Shown here in pieces: positions 1-3,791 of a stretch of 6,315 nucleotides of DNA. The translations under genes were made by a program, and so were the position numbers. Source of the DNA: Caldifarciminota bacterium (GTDB lineage Bacteria > Hydrothermota > Hydrothermia > LBFQ01 > DSFT01); NCBI GenBank assembly GCA_015494735.1, contig WGAQ01000134.1, forward strand, positions 1 through 6,315. Reading direction: 5' to 3'. The stretch's first letter is position 1. Every line of letters starts with the position of its first letter. The notes below the pieces were generated by a model, which was not told the DNA's origin, ran no database searches, and saw only the letters and a list, made by a program, of their open reading frames with translations.

Positions 1-1
1 A

Positions 2-163
2 TACTACACTCTTCTGTGGAGACATCCCGCCTACCAAGATAAAAATGAATTGAGGCGAGATATAGATGAAATAGTGAAAGGGCTTAAGACAGTTCGCGTA
101 GGCAAGTCTTGTCGCCACTTCCCATTGGGTATTTTCCGACGAGATATGGCGTCTATGTTTTAA
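2..163 (+). CDS. Possible C-terminal fragment of an unidentified protein, running into the CRISPR array
   Basis: This frame is open from the left edge to a TAA at 161-163, giving about 53 residues with no start in the window. The first 35 or so codons, before the array, look protein-like: residues such as YYTLLWRHPAYQDK are followed by a charged amphipathic helix (ELRRDIDEIVKGLKTV) and a mix of AGA, AGG, CGA and CGC arginine codons. The last 15 or so codons are the first CRISPR repeat and the start of the first spacer, read as SCRHFPLGIFRR and onward, so the C-terminus cannot be the ancestral one. I do not recognise the family. It could be the end of a gene whose 3' part was displaced by the array, or a chance open frame. 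If real, it is transcribed towards the array, which reads the other way. A cas gene cannot be claimed from this fragment. Confidence 0.4.
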   Translation, partial: YYTLLWRHPAYQDKNELRRDIDEIVKGLKTVRVGKSCRHFPLGIFRRDMASMF

Positions 164-492
164 GACAATTGACTTGGGGTAGTCGCCACTTCCCATTGGG
201 TATTTTCCGACGTGTAGCTCTGTTCGACCCCCGCCTCGGGGCGGGGGTCATCGTCCAGTCGTCGCCACTTCCCATTGGGTATTTTCCGACGAGACGCTGA
301 ATAGTACGAAGGAGGTATTGGTATCGAGGTCGCCACTTCCCATTGGGTATTTTCCGACACAGCCATCCTGCGGAATCCAATCATAAAAATTGAATGTCGC
401 CACTTCCCATTGGGTATTTTCCGACGAAACTGAAAGAGGCGAATCCTGAATTTCACTATGAAGTCGCCACTTCCCATTGGGTATTTTCCGAC
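111..492 (-). CRISPR. CRISPR array, six identical 30-bp repeats and five spacers, transcribed right to left
   Basis: The repeats lie at 111-140, 182-211, 261-290, 329-358, 396-425 and 463-492. All six are identical; on the plus strand they begin GTCGCCACTTCCC and end ATTTTCCGAC. The spacers, left to right, are 41, 49, 38, 37 and 37 bp and are unrelated to one another. Each repeat starts GTCG and ends CGAC, and has a CCCATTGGG quasi-palindromic core. A perfect consensus promoter at 541-570 on the minus strand points into the array, so the leader is on the right. In transcript sense the repeat therefore begins GTCGGAAAATACC and ends GAAGTGGCGAC. Spacers near the leader are uniform (37-38 bp), while the two distal ones are longer. 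The repeat lacks the GAAAC/GAAAG-type 3' end common in type I and III systems, so no subtype is assigned. No cas gene lies within the window, so the array is either orphan or its cas genes lie to the left. Confidence 0.97.
226..249. repeat. Perfect GC-rich hairpin inside CRISPR spacer 2
   Basis: Within the 49-bp spacer at 212-260, GACCCCCGCC (226-235) and GGCGGGGGTC (240-249) form a perfect 10-bp inverted repeat around a TCGG loop. This is the longest and most GC-rich spacer in an otherwise AT-leaning array. The hairpin resembles the stem of an intrinsic terminator or another structured element in the source replicon. No T tract follows it on either strand, so terminator function within the array is unlikely. 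Confidence 0.9.
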
Positions 493-540
493 TACGCCTT
501 TCAAACCTACCTGATTGTATAAAACAAGAGCGTTTCGGAA

Positions 541-570
541 ATTATACAGGTTGAGGGTACCCCCTGTCAA
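541..570 (-). promoter_or_regulatory. Perfect sigma70-type promoter of the CRISPR array, in the leader
   Basis: On the minus strand, TTGACA (570-565) and TATAAT (546-541) are separated by 18 nt. Both hexamers match the bacterial consensus exactly. TG directly precedes the -10 box. The predicted transcription start is near 534, an A on the minus strand, about 40 nt before the first transcribed repeat (492). Upstream of the -35, the minus strand is A-rich around 583-600, as in an UP element. This fixes the array's direction and places the leader on its right side. Confidence 0.8.
546..567. promoter_or_regulatory. Dyad inside the CRISPR promoter spacer
   Basis: ACAGG (546-550) and CCTGT (563-567) form an inverted repeat spanning the gap between the -10 and -35 boxes. 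The palindrome GGGTACCC (555-562) lies between them, off-centre by about 2 bp. A protein bound here would cover the promoter face. It could also be a chance palindrome. Confidence 0.3.
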
Positions 571-573
571 GCG

Positions 574-589
574 TGCGAAACGTTTTGCA
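574..589. promoter_or_regulatory. Near-perfect 16-bp palindrome just upstream of the CRISPR promoter -35
   Basis: TGCGAAACGTTTTGCA is palindromic at 7 of 8 pairs; the one mismatch is G577 against T586. Its edge is 3 nt from the -35 box. Half of the motif, CGAAACG (576-582), recurs inverted as CGTTTCG at 531-537, over the predicted transcription start, so the promoter is bracketed by matching half-sites. This is the layout of an operator pair, but the binding protein is unknown and function is inferred only. Confidence 0.45.
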
Positions 590-730
590 TTTTTCAAGTA
601 TAACTGGAATTCAAAAGGTCAAGTTGTTGCCTCTCATGAACTTACCGGGAAAATTTTATACAAAGACATTAGTCATCGATTCGAAATGAAGTTGGAACAG
701 GAGATATAAATGCTCACCTTTTTCGAAATC

Positions 731-787
731 GGTCCGGCGGAATCCTTCCGCTCCCCTTCAGAAGGGACATAGCGCAGAAATCGGGCC
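731..787. ncRNA. Possible three-way-junction RNA fold, speculative
   Basis: On the plus strand GGTCCG (731-736) can pair with CGGGCC (782-787), with one G-U pair. This encloses a hairpin GCGGAA/TTCCGC (737-742 with 746-751) and a second inverted repeat CCCTTC/GAAGGG (754-759 with 761-766). The near-repeat GAAATCGGNCC occurs at both ends (725-735 and 777-787). No promoter or known RNA family was recognised, and the second stem has a tight loop. It may be a chance fold. Confidence 0.2.
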
Positions 788-1010
788 CGCTCATCGTTTC
801 ATTTTGACTTATTGCAAAGATTCGCATCTACGAAACTTATGCCGTAATTATCCACTCACGAACACCATTTCCGGAATAATTTGCCATTCAAGAAATAACT
901 CATCATCGATTTTATCGCTCTGAAGCAATTTTAACGGAGAGATTTTCCCTGCATGATAAGTTCTTATAAACTCAAATTTTACCCGGAATACCACTTTCCA
1001 CCCCCGCATC

Positions 1011-1016
1011 TAAAAT
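1011..1016 (+). promoter_or_regulatory. Probable -10 box of the permease gene, leaderless arrangement
   Basis: TAAAAT ends 8 nt before the ATG at 1025, so transcription would start at or next to the start codon. The intervening bases, TATCCCCC, contain no Shine-Dalgarno sequence. No convincing -35 box is seen. The same spacing and hexamer precede asnS, which raises confidence. Confidence 0.45.
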
Positions 1017-1024
1017 TATCCCCC

Positions 1025-1915
1025 ATGACCCGCAGATTCACAGCAGTTATAATCCTCCTCCTCCTATCCGCAACCCTGTACTTCTGGGGAGCCACGGAAA
1101 ACATCCTGCAACTGCGCTTCTGGAGATTCATCCTCATCGTGGTGGTGGCATCCTCCCTCTCCACCGCGGGGCTCATACTCCAGAACATCCTGAGGAATCC
1201 CCTCGTGGAACCCTACATAATCGGGATCTCATCCACAGGAGCACTGGGGTACGCGGTGGGATTGATTCTGGGAATTCCCTTACCCCTCGATGGCCTCCTG
1301 ACGGTGGCGGGGGTGATTCTGGGCTTCGTTCCGGTTTACATGGCAGGAAGGAGTCCCCTCAGGTTCATCCTCATGGGGGTGGCAGTGGGGCTGTTCTCCT
1401 CCAGCATCCTCTCCCTTCTCATGGCGGTAAACCATCAGGACATACTCAAAACCTTCTACATCCTCTGGGGAAACGTGGACAGAATCTTCTCACCTCTGGA
1501 CATAACCATCCTGACCATACTGGGGATATCGAGTTTTGCACTCCTGACCATAACCTTCGCCCTCAAAAGGGTACTCATGATAATGTCGCTGCCGGAAGCG
1601 GAAAGCCGCGCTTTCGGTGTGGATACGGACAGGTACATGCGGATATTCATCCTGATTGCATTCCTCCTGACGGGAATAAGCGTCTATCTGGCGGGAGTGA
1701 TTGGATTCGTTGGACTGGTGGTGCCCCACATAGCACGGATGCTATTCCCGGACAGGATGGAACTGATTATCCCCTCCTCCGCGATGATATCCACCACCCT
1801 GCTCCTGATTTCGGACACGGCGATTAGAACCCTGCTCCCCGTATCCATACCGGTGGGAATAATAACCTCCATCGTGGGGGTTCCATTCTTCATATACCTG
1901 CTGAGCAGATGGTAA
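1025..1915 (+). CDS. FecCD/BtuC-family ABC transporter permease
   Basis: This is a 296-residue inner-membrane permease of the family that imports iron-siderophores, haem or cobalamin. It is almost entirely hydrophobic helices. Family hallmarks are TAGLILQNILRNPLVEPYIIG (about 47-67, one continuous run), the cytoplasmic coupling segment around LPEAESRAFGVDTDRY (189-204), GFVGLVVPHIAR (227-238), and the C-terminal PVGIITSIVGVPFFIYLL (276-293). The substrate cannot be read from sequence. An upstream ATG at 953 would add 24 residues, but those codons (AGT, TCT, TAT, TTA, CTA) are AT-rich like the intergenic DNA, and the only GGAG lies 13 nt away. The ATG at 1025 has a well-placed -10 box and opens with a typical first helix. 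The link between helix 1 and helix 2 is shorter than usual for the family. No ATPase or binding protein is adjacent, so those subunits must come from elsewhere or lie outside the window. Confidence 0.9.
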   Translation: MTRRFTAVIILLLLSATLYFWGATENILQLRFWRFILIVVVASSLSTAGLILQNILRNPLVEPYIIGISSTGALGYAVGLILGIPLPLDGLLTVAGVILGFVPVYMAGRSPLRFILMGVAVGLFSSSILSLLMAVNHQDILKTFYILWGNVDRIFSPLDITILTILGISSFALLTITFALKRVLMIMSLPEAESRAFGVDTDRYMRIFILIAFLLTGISVYLAGVIGFVGLVVPHIARMLFPDRMELIIPSSAMISTTLLLISDTAIRTLLPVSIPVGIITSIVGVPFFIYLLSRW

Positions 1916-2449
1916 TCAGCGGCGGCTTAGAAAATAACCCACGAGGAACAGCCCCGCGAAGAGAATCAACACAGCCCACCATCCGATATGGGAGGCAAAA
2001 GCCACTATGAATCCAGCGGTCAGAACACCGAAAACGATGGTGATGAGGGCCCTGTGGTACGGAATCCCGAAGACCTCGGCCACCACGCTCCCCATCCACG
2101 CCCCCGTACCAGGAAAGGGCACCGCAACGAAGAGATAAAGGCCCAGGAGTTCCCACTTCTCCACAGTGGTCCCCTTTTCCCTCGCCCTCCTCTCGAGCCA
2201 GTCCATGAATCTGCGGATTACATCCACCCTGCGGGACAGAGCATTAAGTGGCTTGAGGATGTACAGGAGGAAGGGAACCGGAAGGATATTGCCAATCAGG
2301 GCGAATATGAGGGCCTTCCATGCGGGCATGTCGAAGTAGAAGACACCGAAGGGAATGGCCCCCCTCAGCTCCAGCACGGGCATGGCCCCCGCCACCATGA
2401 CCGCCACCTCGGGGGGCAGGGATGCAAGGAATTCCTTTATCGCACTCAC
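1916..2449 (-). CDS. COG2426-type small integral membrane protein (PF06695, 'small multidrug export' family)
   Basis: This is a 177-residue membrane protein with about four to five hydrophobic segments (near 14-38, 44-66, 100-122, 132-152 and 155-173) and a positively charged loop near 72-98. Family-like motifs are PVLELRGAIPFG (24-35), GNILPVPFLL (53-62) and VAVPFPGTGAWMGS (108-121). The family name suggests drug export, but this is weakly supported in general and I would not assign a substrate. The GTG start (2449-2447) shares the bases GTGA with the asnS stop, and a GGAG lies 11 nt upstream inside asnS, so translation is probably coupled to asnS. The frame stays open upstream through asnS, but that stretch is an asnS shadow. 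The stop codon directly abuts that of the convergent permease gene. Confidence 0.85.
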   Translation of the reverse strand: MSAIKEFLASLPPEVAVMVAGAMPVLELRGAIPFGVFYFDMPAWKALIFALIGNILPVPFLLYILKPLNALSRRVDVIRRFMDWLERRAREKGTTVEKWELLGLYLFVAVPFPGTGAWMGSVVAEVFGIPYHRALITIVFGVLTAGFIVAFASHIGWWAVLILFAGLFLVGYFLSRR

Positions 2450-3750
2450 GGGTAAATCTTCTCCAGAAGCCTGGGGAAGGGAATGGTTTCCCTGATATGG
2501 CTGGCACCGGAAATCCACATGACAGTCCTCTCGACACCCAGACCGAATCCGGAGTGGGGAACGCTGCCGTACTTCCTGAGGTCCAGATACCACTCATAGA
2601 CATCCACAGGCAGATTGGCTTCCCTGATTCTCTGGAGGAGTTTATCGTAATCGTCCTCCCTCTCGCTTCCACCGATGATTTCTCCGATGCCCTCCGGAGC
2701 GAGCATGTCGAAGTTCCGCACCTTGGTGGGGTCCTCCTGGTCTATCTTCATGTAGAAGGGCTTTATCTCCTTCGGATAGAACATGATGGAAACGGGCTTG
2801 TCGAAGTCCTCCACGAGGGTCTTCTCCTCATCCGCACCGAAGTCATCACCGTACTCCACATTCATCCCCTTCTTCTTCAACCTTTCGATGGCCTCCTCGT
2901 AAGTGATTCGATAGAAGGGCCTCCTTATCCTCTCCAGCTTCTTCACATCCCTTCCCATTATCTCCAGCTCCAGGGGTCTCCTCTCGAGGACCCTCTGCAC
3001 GATGTACTCCACGAATTCCTCTGCCAGGTCCACTATGTCCTCGAGGCGGAAGTAGGCGGCCTCCGGCTCCACCATCCAGAATTCCGCGAGATGCCTCCGG
3101 GTCTTGGAGCGCTCGGCCCTGAATGTGGGACCGAATGAATAGACCTTTCCCAGAGACATGGCCAGGGCCTCGAGGTACAGCTGTCCGGACTGGGAGAGGT
3201 ACGCGGGCTTTCCGAAGTAATCGGTCTCGAAGAGGGTGGTCGTCCCCTCCACGCTGGCGGGCGTGAGTATGGGGGGGTCGGCCCTGGTGAAGCCCCTGTC
3301 GTAAAAGAAGTCCACGATGGCCTTTTCTATCTCATCCCTTATGCGCAGAATGGCCCACTGCTTGCGGGCCCTCACCCACAGATGCCTCCTGGGGAGGAGA
3401 ACATCCACATCGGGTATATTGCTCTCCCTCACCTTGGCAGGGATGGGGTACTCCCCCGCCTCCTGTACAATCTCCATATCCTTCACGGTAATCTCCACAC
3501 CGCCGGGGGCCCTCCTGTCGGCCCTGACGATACCCCTTACGATGACGGAAGACTCATAGGGAGGGTCCATCTCGAAAACCTCTTCGGGAACCTCCGACTT
3601 AACCACGACAGACTGAACGAATCCCGTTCCGTCCCTGATGATGAGGAATTTTATCTTTCCGCTGGAGCGCTTGTTGTAGAGCCATCCCCGTATTTCCACC
3701 TCTTCACCCACGTGATTCTTCAGGTCCTGAATATAGACATGCTGAGGCAT
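2446..3750 (-). CDS. asnS: Asparaginyl-tRNA synthetase
   Basis: This is a 434-residue class IIb aminoacyl-tRNA synthetase that charges tRNA-Asn with asparagine in the cytoplasm. An N-terminal OB-fold anticodon-binding domain covers about 1-105 (VEIRGWLYNKR, SSVIVRGIVRAD, APGGVEITV). The catalytic core follows. It has AYLSQSGQLYLEA (183-195), where QSGQLY favours AsnRS over AspRS; motif 2 FRAERSKTRRHLAEFW (210-225); the segment DMLAPEGIGEIIGGSERE (348-365); and motif 3 GSVPHSGFGLGVERTVMW (395-412). Length and sequence closely resemble the compact AsnRS of Pyrococcus (as I recall it) rather than longer bacterial forms. The ATG is preceded by CCTCCT, the reverse of a Shine-Dalgarno sequence, and by a TAAAAT box 8 nt away, so a leaderless mRNA is likely. 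The downstream membrane-protein gene overlaps its stop by 4 nt. The alternative, AspRS, is less likely. Confidence 0.95.
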   Translation of the reverse strand: MPQHVYIQDLKNHVGEEVEIRGWLYNKRSSGKIKFLIIRDGTGFVQSVVVKSEVPEEVFEMDPPYESSVIVRGIVRADRRAPGGVEITVKDMEIVQEAGEYPIPAKVRESNIPDVDVLLPRRHLWVRARKQWAILRIRDEIEKAIVDFFYDRGFTRADPPILTPASVEGTTTLFETDYFGKPAYLSQSGQLYLEALAMSLGKVYSFGPTFRAERSKTRRHLAEFWMVEPEAAYFRLEDIVDLAEEFVEYIVQRVLERRPLELEIMGRDVKKLERIRRPFYRITYEEAIERLKKKGMNVEYGDDFGADEEKTLVEDFDKPVSIMFYPKEIKPFYMKIDQEDPTKVRNFDMLAPEGIGEIIGGSEREDDYDKLLQRIREANLPVDVYEWYLDLRKYGSVPHSGFGLGVERTVMWISGASHIRETIPFPRLLEKIYP

Positions 3751-3758
3751 AGGAGGAA

Positions 3759-3764
3759 ATTTTA
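3759..3764 (-). promoter_or_regulatory. Probable -10 box of asnS, leaderless arrangement
   Basis: On the minus strand TAAAAT ends 8 nt before the asnS ATG (3750). The bases between, TTCCTCCT, cannot act as a ribosome-binding site. No good -35 box is visible; the upstream hairpin at 3776-3791 lies close to where one would sit. Confidence 0.45.
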
Positions 3765-3775
3765 CAGATTGAAGA

Positions 3776-3791
3776 GGGCGGAGACCCGCCC
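3776..3791 (-). terminator. Short GC hairpin directly after the propeller gene stop codon
   Basis: On the minus strand GGGCGG, loop GTCT, CCGCCC forms a perfect 6-bp stem starting at the base after the TAG stop (3794-3792). It is followed only by TCTTC, a poor U-tract, so it may be a weak terminator or a 3'-end-stabilising stem. It separates the propeller gene from the asnS promoter, consistent with independent transcription. Confidence 0.45.

Larger units (their letters stand above)
493..1024. other. Gene-free AT-rich stretch: CRISPR leader, then region upstream of the permease gene
   Basis: I see no convincing gene in these roughly 530 bases. The part next to the array holds its promoter and dyad elements, annotated separately. 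Around 725-790 there is a cluster of small inverted repeats that could fold as a branched RNA. The rest (about 790-1010) shows no feature I can name; I looked for a cobalamin-riboswitch-like box in front of the permease gene and saw none. One sample line (841-900) is 23/60 G+C, while a line inside the coding block (2101-2160) is 35/60, so the stretch is clearly AT-richer than the genes to its right. Short open frames here lack start signals and protein character. Confidence 0.7.

Noticed and set aside
221..249. tRNA-like TTCGA element next to a GC stem in spacer 2
   Set aside because: TTCGA is present but the flanking bases do not form a T-arm or acceptor stem; the simple 10-bp hairpin explains the region.
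109..300. 63-codon plus-strand frame inside the array
   Set aside because: It is composed of CRISPR repeats and spacers and has no independent coding evidence.
160..597. 145-codon minus-strand frame across the CRISPR array and leader
   Set aside because: It reads repeats as peptide units in changing frames, is open only because the repeat has no stop codons, and starts upstream of the array's own promoter.
515..709. 64-codon plus-strand frame in the leader region
   Set aside because: It overlaps the array promoter and palindromes, has no ribosome-binding site or well-placed -10 box, and does not resemble a known protein.
710..772. 20-codon plus-strand frame starting ATG after GGAG with good spacing
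   Set aside because: The ribosome-binding site is plausible, but the peptide is very short and lies over inverted repeats. It is not enough to call a gene.
714..827. 37-residue minus-strand frame in the gene-free stretch
   Set aside because: It is short, has no start signal, and no protein family is recognisable. It also overlaps the hairpin cluster.
1916..2593. Longer 225-residue version of the COG2426 protein
   Set aside because: The extra N-terminus overlaps asnS in another frame and is asnS shadow sequence. The GTG at 2449 gives the expected family start and the GTGA overlap.
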